Below the pieces are notes generated by a model. It did not search any database, was not told the DNA's origin, and saw only the letters and a list, made by a program, of their open reading frames with translations. Shown piece after piece: positions 1 to 10,700 of a stretch of DNA of 64,000 nt (positions are counted from its first letter, which is position 1; every line of letters begins with the position of its first letter). The stretch comes from Acytostelium subglobosum LB1 (Eukaryota; Evosea; Eumycetozoa; Acytosteliales; Acytosteliaceae), in contig NW_012236524.1 of NCBI RefSeq assembly GCF_000787575.1, positions 807,665 through 871,664 of the forward strand. The letters are read 5' to 3'. Position numbers and translations under genes: made by a program.

Positions 1-770
1 TCATGCAGTATGATTTGAATAATTGGACATTGACCAACTCAGTTGGTAATGTATCCAATGAGTATGAGACTATTGTGAAGAATGGAGCATCGATCAAAGT
101 GACCACGCAATGGTACTTTAGCAACTCCACCATGCCCACCACCGTCTACTTTGCAGGCGATCCCAATCAAGTCCAGCAATACACTCTCAAGGTATCGATT
201 ATGATCACCGACTATCCATTCAGATCACGTCTGAACAGTCTTCAACTTGTGATGAATGCATCGATTGATGCTGTCTCAGATGGTCAGTCATGCTCACTCA
301 AACAGTTGGTCATGGATCAGAGCAACTCGAGTGTGGCATGGATGAGGCTACGCATCAACAATGTCAATCTCTATGGACAGTTCATTCAAAAGGTCATCGT
401 AGACTATCGCAACGCCATCGCTCGTACCGTGCCACTAGACTCCAACTCGCAGGCAACTGACGGACACTCAGCATCAACATTGATTGGAATCAATATGCCC
501 TATTTTGACATGTTCGCAGCGATTGATCCCAACTTCCAAGTGTTGATTGACTCTGATGGTGACAAGAACAATAAGATGGACTATGACAAGTGTACCAATC
601 AATCAAGTTCATCAGGATTGTCCAAGATGGCATTGATAGGTATCATCATTGGTTGTATTGTAGTGGCTGCTGCCATTGCCACTGGAGTTGCCATGATGTT
701 GCGCAAGAACTATCATGAGAAGATGGACAACAAGAGAGTACAACATCGTCTACGTGAGTTGCAGAAATAA
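1..770 (+). CDS. comC-like membrane protein, 3' end only (partial)
   Basis: The window opens inside the last exon, which is open to the TAA at 768-770. The residues match the C-terminal part of the two complete comC-like proteins downstream: a beta-rich extracellular module with the family signatures FAGD, LKYT/LKVS, WMRLR(I/V)N and HFIQ/QFIQ, then one hydrophobic span (about 640-705 nt) and a short basic cytosolic tail. In D. discoideum this module is the C-terminal domain of ComC and relatives, which are single-pass cell-surface proteins linked to cell-cell signalling during aggregation. It is the first of four such genes here on the same strand. The start lies outside the window. Family assignment is firm; the ligand and exact role are unknown. 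Confidence 0.85.
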   Translation, partial: MQYDLNNWTLTNSVGNVSNEYETIVKNGASIKVTTQWYFSNSTMPTTVYFAGDPNQVQQYTLKVSIMITDYPFRSRLNSLQLVMNASIDAVSDGQSCSLKQLVMDQSNSSVAWMRLRINNVNLYGQFIQKVIVDYRNAIARTVPLDSNSQATDGHSASTLIGINMPYFDMFAAIDPNFQVLIDSDGDKNNKMDYDKCTNQSSSSGLSKMALIGIIIGCIVVAAAIATGVAMMLRKNYHEKMDNKRVQHRLRELQK

Positions 771-1361
771 ATGTTTCAACATGGATACATGACATCATCT
801 TGTATTTGGTACAATGTCATGGTTTGGTTTGTGTAGAGTGATGGTGGACGTGGGGGTAATGGGGGGAATTGGTAGACCAAACCCTAAGGCCGCAATTGTG
901 TGTTCCCGAGGGAATGGTTAAATGAATGAATTGATGATCAATCATCTATTTCGGGTGAATTGTCGGCATTGTTTCGGATGTTACCACAATTGTAATTATG
1001 AGTGTCATATGTGGAAAGACCCAGGGAGACCGAGAGCCAATCGACTTTTGATTGATGGGCTATAGTGCAAACATTGAGATATTTTTTATAAATAAGGCCC
1101 TATTCTGTCCGATCACTGCCCATCATTGATATTTATTTAAAGGTGAAACATACCTCATGAATGGGATCATTATCTCAACGATTCCTCGAGGAATGACTTC
1201 AACAACAACAACAACAACAATATTAATGGGTTCAAAATGGACGTGGCTTCCTGTTCCACCAAGTTTGAGAACACTAACACTGATTGGAGTGGAGTGAGTT
1301 AAGTGGAGTGATCATTCTTTAACAAACATAGATATAACAATCATTCAATCACTTTCCAACA
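771..1361. other. intergenic, promoter side of second comC-like gene
   Basis: No supported coding frame. It holds mixed sequence followed by AT-rich DNA and an AAC trinucleotide run near 1201-1220, then the 5' leader of the gene starting at 1362. No RNA gene recognised. Confidence 0.5.
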
Positions 1362-4300
1362 ATGATCAATCATATTATTTCTCTCGCAACAGTAGTGATT
1401 ATCCTTAATCTCTTTGTTGGTAAGTATTTATGATTAAATTATGATCAAACCAAGAATGATATATACTAACTAATTGACACCCAATTATTAGTTGCCTGTT
1501 TATCAGCATCACATCCTTATGTTATATTGGATACCAAGGCAGCTGGGACTTTAACCAAAGATGGTTGTTTGGTTGATGTTTTAATTAAGATTGATACAAC
1601 ACGTTATATTCTCACTATAAATGGAGAACCAATTAGTGACAACTTAAGGATATTGGACTATGAGCTCAACATCCAGATTGGAAGAAGCGAAGATAACAGA
1701 GTACCATTCGGTTCACAACTAGTGACAGGAAACATCACTGTAGTCGGCAGTGCCACCACCCAAGACTGGAACGCGACATTCTCATGTCCATGTAAGTCAT
1801 TCAATCAAATATTGGAATTACTCCAAACGATCAAATATGACTAACTTGTGAATGATAGTCCCTCCTTCAACATTAGAGGTATTATCCAAGACTCCCTTGG
1901 TATCAAATAGTGTCAACCCATTCCAGTATAGTCTGTACACAGCTTTGAATGATGTGTCGTCATACTTTACTTTGAATACTCCTGTTTCAGGACCAAGTAA
2001 TCGAGTTGGTTGTTCTGCCTTTGGATACATATGCCAGATGTTTGAGTATTATAACACCAACGCAACTTCAACCAATGGTTATACCACATATATGTTATCA
2101 TTGTTTCCAGATCAAGTAGGTTATAACTACAGTCAAGATATCACTGTATTATTGGTATCATCAGTTCAAACATCAGCATCAATCGTCTACACATCACCTT
2201 ATGCAGGACAGTTCAAGTCCAATGTCCGTGTCAACTCAGTTGTAGCCTATCCCTCAGAGTCATACAAACAGTTGGACTATACTAATATGAAGGTAGACTT
2301 CTTTGTCAACTCGACCGGACTCAGCTACATAGTCAACAACCTTACAGAATGTAACACTGTCGTCAAGAGAGTACTCGGATCACCAAGCACCTCAGTCCTA
2401 TCCTACTACTTTCATATGATATACCGTCCGGTGGAGATTGAAGTCCAACAAGTCAACTCCAGTCTCAAGACCACTTCTTCATTTTCTTGGTCCAATGGTA
2501 AGTACACCCTCACTGGAATCATTCCAATCAATCGATCACTCACCATACACTCAATCAAACAGATAAGTTCCCTGATGTTACCACAGTTCCTTTGAATATC
2601 CAGTTCAAGGAGACGGTTTCAAGTTTTGTGACTACTGTTATTGATGCTTCGTTGAACACTTTCAAGTCTCATCAGATATCGGGAGTAAATGAGATTCAGA
2701 AGACATACGTCTCGTATCCATTCGGCTTCAAGTCCAACTCCAACCCATCATCACTCACCTTTGAAGCTGTATTCTCCATGAATGAGTACCGCCTTCCCAA
2801 CACCTCAATCTCGATCTACAGACCTCAAGTTGACTATGCATCCTTGGAAACCGCTTATGGCAACACCACCAGCATCGGTATGTTACTTCGCCCTCCCTTC
2901 CCTCACTTGACTACTCTAGACTAACTCTTGCCCTCGCCCATACATATATATATCAGATGATCTACCTCCAAGTTTGATCAATCTAAACTTTGTAGCGATT
3001 GACCCATTCACATACTTGGTACAAGCAGAGGTGAATGATTCAATGAGTAGAGTAGCAACTTTGATGTTGTATTATGGCAGAGAAACAATTGATACGATAT
3101 TATTGACATCTGCCGATGTTGTTGGTGGTGGTGGAGATAACAACAATCATGTATTCTGGGAGTCCATTGTAACTATCAACAGTAGGAGCACCAACTATAT
3201 ACCAAGACCACGTGAAGTCCATCTATTTGACTATACAGGCAATCAGATGGCTTCATTAAGCAACTTTGGCCGAGTATACTCCTTGATCTACAATGCCAAC
3301 TTCAAGACCATTAACAGTCCAGGTTGTAAGTACCTCCCTCCATCAATCACTCACTCACTCAATCACTCAATCACTAACTCACTCAATCAATCAAACGAAT
3401 AGTACCCATCACTATTGACATGATCACTACATTCAAGTTTGATAAGTATGTGATGGATGTATCGAGTGGATCAGTGAACAACAGGTTGTTATTCAATATG
3501 TCAAAGATTGTGTATAGTTGGAAACCAGAGTTGGTCTTTGGTGATGATTTACAGAATCCAATGTATCGTGCTCGTGGTAAATATGACTACAGTCTTCAGT
3601 TGTATGTCATACCATTCACAGTGCCAGCCAGGACGTTCACAACCTCCATGAACTACTTCATTGATTGTCGACCAGAGCACCTCGACATTGCCTTCTTCAA
3701 TCTCAAATTCCCCAACACCTCCACAGTCCAGATCATCTCAACATGTATGTTATGCCCTCATTCAATCAATCATTCAATCAATCAATGACTAACACTTCAC
3801 ATGATCAAAGATGGTGATGAACTTCCACCGATGATCACCAAGATATTGGCTTTCCCAAACAAGACAGTTGATATATCAAAGGGTACTTCTACTTTGATTG
3901 GATGGGACCTGACAATTGAGGATGTACCAAATGGATTCAGCAAGGGAGTGTTCAACATCAGTAGTAATACCGATGGTCAATACCGAGTGATCACAATTGG
4001 TAATGAACAATTAGTTAATGGAGTCTATCAACTTAGATTCAACGTATCAATGTGGTTGAGAACACAAACATTCACCATCCAAGACATCCTACTCATTGAC
4101 ACTTCAAACAACACTGGTCGATACCACAAAGACTACTTTGTTGGCCCTGACAACCTCATGTCCTCCATCAACCCACTTGGAAAGGTGATGGGATCTCCAG
4201 AGCTAAACCTCACAATCATCAGCAGTATGTACCCAATCACTCAACCAATCAATCACCTATTAACCATCTCACATTCTATCTCTCAGACACTGGAGCAGTG

Positions 4301-6059
4301 ACAGCACCTCAAGTAGTTAGTGTTCAGTTGTCTAGGACTAGTGTGGATGTTGGATCAAGTGATAGGTCAGTCGGTATAACGTTCACAGTTGATTGTGGAA
4401 CCTATGCCTATGCATTCGATCATTCGCCAATGGTATACTTCACATCATCATTCGATCAGATTACTGGATGTACTGCTACATTATTTTCGGATGATCAAGT
4501 CAATGTGATCATATTCCAAGCCAATTGTACACTGCCATATTCATTTGGATGGCCATCACGTGTAGCCTATCTCTCCATTCATGGACTTATGAATATTGCC
4601 GGATACATGTCTGGATTCTCGAACCAAGCACTTCCCAATAACAACGTCACAAGATTGGACATCTCATTCTCACAAACAAGTAAGTACTAATCACTCAATG
4701 CACACATGGAACCATTCCACAAACTTATTCAATCAATCATATTTAGCACCCATCATTGAGAGATATTTGGTTTCACCTGGATCAGTGACTATCATTGGAA
4801 GGAACTTTGGTCTTGCACCTGGTTTGGTCAAAGGTGCACTGGACTTTGGTAAATCAGTTGGTATGCCATTGGGCATATTGCCATCAATCCAATCAGGTTC
4901 AATGTTGATCATTGAAAGTGGGTACATCATGGCCAAGCCATTCAATATCACAATCAAAAACCTTGGTATTTCATCAAACATGATCCAAGTCAACGACCTA
5001 CTTCCAACTAATAGCAGTGGTGGCAATGGAGGTGGTAGCAGTGGCAGTGGCGATACCAATGGTAACTCTACACAGCCAACGGTTACGTGTCCAGGCTCCC
5101 CACCTTGCTCCAATAATGGCGTGTGTAGTCCTACTCAGGGATGTCAATGTGTGAGTGGATGGTATGGCGAGGACTGTCTTTCAAAGGTGACCGACTCTGT
5201 GCCAACATATCAAGATGATCAACCAGAGACAACTATTGTCGACAACAAGACATCTACCATCTCGACGATCGATGTTGTCAAATTGAAAGAGTTTGACAAT
5301 GTTGGAAACATGGTCGATCAGATGTATTTGATTGATTGGAAGCAGGAACCAATGAGTGGCGCAACGAACAATCTGAGCAAATCATACTCAATCTCATCAA
5401 GGGGTGGTGGACTGGTCGTTGTCAATGTCCAGTGGTTTGATCAGGACACCGATATCCTCTTTGCTGGCGACACCATCCACATGAAGAAGTCAACGTTGAA
5501 GTACACAATCAACTTGTCCAACTACACATTCAAATCAACGTTGAACACACTTCAGGTCATAATGCGTGTGGCCATCAGTGGACCTGACAGCAACACTTGC
5601 ACACAACAAAGTGTTGGCAACATTGACGGCGAGGACAACAGTCTATATTGGATGCGTCTGAGGGTCAATGACGTCAGCTTGTACGGACACTTCATCCAGC
5701 GTGCATTAGTTGATAATAGGACACATATTATATCAAATGTATTGTTGGATTCATCTGAGCAACAATCAAACAATCAGGAACAGGCAACAATGATAGGTAT
5801 CAATGTACCTCATTTTGATCATCAAGTTACACTGGACCCCGATTTTCAATTATTGATCGATACTGATGGCAATGGCAGTGGTACATGTGGATCAAGATCA
5901 AAGTCATTATCAACCAATGCTTTGATAGGTATCATTGTTGGCGTGGCAATAATAACAACTGCCATAGTTGTAGCTATTGTGATGTGGAGACTTAAGAAAC
6001 ATAAAGATATCAGACACGAGAAACAGATGCAAATCAAACTTCAAAAGTTGACATCATAA
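1362..6059 (+). CDS. comC-like EGF/IPT single-pass membrane protein
   Basis: Nine exons: 1362-1419, 1492-1791, 1859-2497, 2563-2877, 2957-3325, 3403-3744, 3811-4224, 4287-4679, 4747-6059. They sum to 4143 nt (1380 aa) and every splice is phase 1. The first exon encodes a signal peptide (MINHIISLATVVIILNLFVV). A series of beta-sandwich ectodomains follows, then an IPT/TIG-like domain (about residues 944-1022), a six-Cys EGF module (about 1058-1088), the ComC-type C-terminal domain, a TM helix (about 1335-1357) and a short basic tail. Neighbouring genes of the same build show tandem duplication. Relatives act at the cell surface in developmental cell-cell recognition; the partner here is unknown. 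Introns 2, 3 and 8 carry the TGGAA/TTCCA-type dyad. Confidence 0.88.
1812..1826 (+). repeat. intronic dyad TTGGA-ATTAC-TCCAA
   Basis: Five-base arms with a five-base spacer in intron 2 (1792-1858) of the comC-like gene. It is a variant of the recurrent TGGAA-NNN-TTCCA dyad. Confidence 0.5.
2514..2526 (+). repeat. intronic dyad TGGAATCATTCCA
   Basis: Perfect arms, in intron 3 (2498-2562) of the comC-like gene, 16 nt from the donor and followed by CAATC repeats. Confidence 0.75.
4707..4719 (+). repeat. intronic dyad TGGAACCATTCCA
   Basis: Perfect arms with CCA centre, in intron 8 (4680-4746) of the comC-like gene. Confidence 0.7.
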
Positions 6060-6327
6060 GTATCGCCAGTCTGGCATAACACAATAAACTTCTTATTATT
6101 AAAGTAATCAATGATTCTCTACTTAAGGATTGAAGGACCATCTAATTCCATTATGACCTTGGACAATGCCCAGCCAGTGGACATATGAGTGAGCATGGCT
6201 GCCGTCTGAGACAAGTTCCATGTTTGATCCAAACTTTCTGGAGTGAGTGTGATTGAGTGATTGAATGAGTTAAGTACATACCATTACATGATTGAGAGCT
6301 AGTCGCTGGTGCTGCAGGATGATTGTG

Positions 6328-7167
6328 TTATTTGGCCTTTGGACTCTTGAGTTGCTTCAATGACCATCTATCTCTGGGGGATACGATGTCTAAGACTTGA
6401 TGAAATGGTGATGCAAAGTATGAGTGGATTGAGTAGAATGTTGTTTGTTTTGATAGATGGCAGAAACGAAACATGTCGATTCGAACGAGCTTATAGAGGG
6501 CATATATCTCCTCAAAGTCCTGCCATCTCCTCTTTGAATGTGTTCTCTCGATATGATTCATGAATTGCTGCATATGATTAAACTCTTGAATTCTATGACT
6601 TGCTATTGATTGGATATAGCATTTGAGGAATATGTAGGGCATGTTGATGACATACTGTCCATTATTGTCATCTTCTAATCTTATTATGGATTTCCTTTCC
6701 TCTTTCTCAAAGGTAGTGTTGGCTCCTTCTGCAGGAACTTGTTGGTCCAGGTAGATATGAGTGTTCGTGAGACACAGTGCAATCAGTACATGTGCATGGA
6801 GTGGCGGTGTGAATAGATTGCTGTAGGAAGTTCCTTTGATCTTGCCAACGAATTGATTGACAGCAGCAGTGAAGGTGGTGGATTCATGATTGAGGCTTGG
6901 ATAGAAGTCAAAGATGAACAATTGCAACAGTCTTGGCCACCCACCCAGTGAGTCGAGGAGAAGTTGAATGAGTGGTGGGACATGAGTTATACCGAGTAGG
7001 GTACTAACAATACTCTTAGTATCATCCTTGCTCAGAGGAGGAAGTGGAATGACCTTGGCCGCATGTGAGGCGTCTTTAGTGATGACCTCATTGAGTTGGA
7101 GTCGGGGCGTTCCAGCATGGATAACATTGAGGAATACATCACCGACATTGTGGATAAGGACATGTTG
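6328..7167 (-). pseudogene. crinkler-like (CRN) gene remnant
   Basis: On the minus strand an open frame starts next to 7167 and reads about 280 residues without an initiating ATG, ending at 6328. It includes FLNVIHAGTPRLQLNEVIT, a PLPPLSKDD segment and LGGWPRLLQL, which resemble the end of the P-loop ATPase part of crinkler-type proteins (compare the LPPL and GGhPR-L patterns); a variable C-terminal region follows. The part that should hold the Walker motifs is absent. At its 5' side it abuts a decayed comC-like 3' end on the other strand, so it looks like a truncated piece joined by rearrangement. The crinkler call is from memory of family patterns and is moderate; that it is a fragment is clearer. 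Confidence 0.5.
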
Positions 7168-7300
7168 ATCAAGACAAAGTCATTATCATTTGATTTGTAT
7201 CATTGTTGTTTGAGTTGCGAGTCAGCAAAAGTTGTAACTAATATTACAGATATAAGAAACAGATGTATATCAAACATCGAAAGTTAACATCATAAGTATG
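7167..7300 (+). pseudogene. decayed second copy of a comC-like 3' end
   Basis: This stretch aligns in order with 5891-6065, the end of the upstream comC-like gene: first GATCAAGA-CAAAGTCATTATCA, then the TM-coding region in diverged form, then the tail around AGAAACAGATG, AAAGTTAACATC and the stop plus AAGTAT. It has lost coding capacity. It lies at the 3' border of the crinkler-like remnant and upstream of the next complete comC-like gene, as expected if tandem duplication of comC-like genes was followed by loss of most of one copy. Confidence 0.7.
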
Positions 7301-7712
7301 CTATACTTAATAATATTATGCTACCCTTGCTAGTGCCTCTCCTCCATCAATCGTGATCCCTCCCCTCCACAACTCGCTTCCACAACCCTCGAGATTGATA
7401 GTTTCCTTTGACAAACCACGAAAAGGTAGATATTTGTTTCGAAAACGTTGAAGATTGGTGGGGCGAATCCCATCTTCAGAAAGAGGCCATGATGGGCGAC
7501 AGAGGGCAGAGAACTAAGATATTATTATTGTTCCGATTTCCTATTGGAAGATTCAGCTGATCGGTCAGGATGGACAGTCCATCATCATTATTCTGTACAA
7601 AGTATTCTCTAACATTTGTTTCCTGACTATCTTCCCCTCCACAACACATTGAATAACTTCATCATTATTATACACATTCAAATATTATTTATATATATAT
7701 AATTGAATATCT
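7301..7712. other. intergenic with a hairpin
   Basis: No coding frame. 7449-7478 forms an inverted repeat (TGAAGAT ... ATCTTCA with inner GGG/CCC). AT-rich sequence with TA runs precedes the start of the next gene at 7713. Confidence 0.45.
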
Positions 7713-10700
7713 ATGTCTAGATTGATAATAATAATATTATTTATTACCATATTTGGTAATTTGATCAGTAGGTCCAAAAAACGAAGTCCTTAGAAGTTGC
7801 CCCACTCACACACTCACACTTAAATCAGATCAAACACAATCATTTCGAGTATTGGATACTAGGGCCATTGGACAGTACACAAGTACAGGATGTAATGTTG
7901 AAGTGATCATTCAAGTTGATACAATAAGTCCAATTACAAAGATAAATGGATATTCATCACTTGTGACTAAAGATCATCTTGTATTCGATGTAAAAAATAA
8001 CCTACAAACCATACGTGTCACCAGTCTACCGCCAATGACATTCGGTAACACTATCACTGGTAACATAACCGACAGTACTGATACAACCGTACCTTGGACC
8101 ATATCATACTCATGTCCATGTAAGTTGACTCAATCACTCGCTCACTCGCTCACTAGCTCACCTTGTGATCACTCGATTGGTCATGCGATCCAACTTGGAA
8201 TCATTCCAATCACTCAATCATTCACTTTGATCACTCCACTCATTCACTTTGATCACTCGTTTGATCATTCGATCCAATCTTGGAATCATTCCAATCACTC
8301 GATCAATCACTAACAATCACTACTCAATCAATCAATCAATCAATCAATCAAACATACTTAGCAACATCAACTAAGCTGGCTGTTGTGTCAAGTACACCGT
8401 TGGTGTCGAACAATGTCAATCCATTCCAGACAGTGTTGTTGGGAATGTTCAAGGTTGTTTATGATGTTACCTCGTTCGTAACATTGAATGTACCACAGAC
8501 TGGCCCCTCAACAGTAGTGACATGCTATGCCAATGGCTACTCATGTGATCTGAGGAAGCATTTCACTCAATCAAACAACCCATCCATAACTACATATCGC
8601 GTGTATGTAGTACCGAGCACTTTCGTAAAGATAGACTTCACCAAGGTCATCACATTGATGTTCACCGCGGCCCCATTCGGATCGATTACCCTGGACTTTG
8701 CGTCGCCGTTCGCAAATGCCACCGAGAGCGCTTTGAACATGGTGGTCTATCCCGATCCCCTGACATACTCGCAAGTCGACTATATGTATCAAAAGGTGGA
8801 CATCTTTGTAAACTCAACAGGTCAAGGACTATCATACTTTATATCCAACATCACAGCAACCAACACCATTATCAAACGTGTACTCGGCTCACCAAGTACA
8901 TCAATCCTATCCTACAACTACCAAATGATGTCACATGGCAATGGACCCTCCGACATCATTGGGTTCACCCAAATCGACTCCACTCCCAACGCATTATCTA
9001 CATATCAATGGACCAATGGTATGAATGACCTTGCCTTCGCCCTAACCCTCGCCCTAACCCTCGCCCTCACCCTCATTAGGAAATCATCAAATACCATCTG
9101 GAAGTAAGATTGGTCTGGTGCTGATGGATAGACAGAACTTGTTCGTGTCAATGTTGACGACGATGACAATGGAGACATTCTTGGGACACTCAATCAATGC
9201 ATTGAATCAGCAGCATAGGAAGGCAATTGAATATCCATTTGGATTCATCTCCAACGTCGATCCCAAATCACCATCATTCGAAGCAGTATTTGCCATGAGT
9301 GAGTACCGACTACCCTACTCTCACATTGGCATCACCGGCTTTGAGTTTGACAATGGCATCAACAGTACTATTTTCCCCAACACCACCGAGATTGGTATGT
9401 ATCCTCATCATTCATTCAATCAATCAATCGAATGATCACTCACTAATATTCAATCAAACCATCAGACTTATACGCACCAACATTGATCAATATCACTTTT
9501 GTACCTATCAATATGATGGAGTACTTGGTACAGGTGGAGGTGGAGGATGTGACGAGTGGATTTGGTTATTTGGTATTGGAGTATACTACACAGGATAAGT
9601 TAACATTGTCTCCTGCGGACATGGTTGGCGGTGATATCCATCATGCATACTTGGCCAAGATCATAACAATCCCATGGCAGAGTTCCAACAATGCACCAGC
9701 ACCCAACACAATCTACATCTATGACAATGCTGGAAACGAATGCTCACTTCCATTCATTGGCTCAGGAGTGATCTACAATCCACAGCTCAAAAGCACGGCC
9801 GACAGTCCAGGATGTAAGTAATTACATCCAATCACACTGGAATCATTTCAAAGACTAACCCATCACTCTATCAAACTTAGTATCAATCACTTTGGCGGAT
9901 ATTACATCATTCACATTTGAAAAGACTGTTATGGATGTATCGAGTGCGTCGATGAATAATACATTGACATTCACAACATCAAAGTTGATCAATAATTGGA
10001 TACCTATATTGGTGTTTGGTGATGATCTCTCCAATCCTTATTATAGAGCACGTGGTCATTATGACTATGCTACCAGTAGCTACATCATACCATTCACAGT
10101 TCCAGCCAGGACATTCACCACCACCATGAAGTACTACCTCGAGTCACGTCCAGAGTTCATCGACGTTGCACTCTTCAACTCCAAGTTCCCCTCCACCTCA
10201 TCAGTCCAGATCATCTCAACTTGTAAGTTCATCCATGTACTTTGATTGATCATAATACTAATCAATCACTTTTGAATGAATATAGATGGCGATGAACTTC
10301 CACCAATGATCACAAAGGTTGTGGCAGTGCCTTCGAAGGATGTTGTGATTGATTCAGTGGCGGATACGACGGATGTGGGATGGGACTTGACTATTGAGGA
10401 CCAACCAAATGGTTTCAGTTATGGTAGTGTCAACATTAGTAATTCATTGGATGGTCAATTGATATCGATCAACTTTACAAACAATGACGTCGAAGCAGCC
10501 ACTGGTATATACAGACTACGTATCAAAGTATCCAAATTCCAACGTGTACATAGTATCACAATTGAAGACATAATGTTGGTTGACACTATGAACAACGTTG
10601 GACGATACGCTCGTGACCCAAATGGACTTGATCTCATGACCGCCATCAGTCCCCTTGCCAAAGTCCTCGGATCACCCGAGCTCAACATCACCCTCACCAA

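Larger units (their letters stand above)
8120..8361 (+). repeat. long repeat-rich intron with internal duplication
   Basis: This 242-nt intron is about three times the local norm. It contains two related units about 85 nt apart, each with GATCCAA-CTTGGAATCATTCC followed by AATCACTC and TTTGATCACTC strings, then a CAAT run before the acceptor. Confidence 0.7.

Noticed and set aside
7096-7287. Plus-strand 63-residue frame
   Set aside because: It spans the junction of the crinkler-like remnant and the decayed comC-like tail and matches neither.
8297-8352. CAAT/ATCA tandem runs as a possible CRISPR or satellite array
   Set aside because: They are simple tetranucleotide runs without spacers, in a eukaryotic intron, and occur in many introns here.
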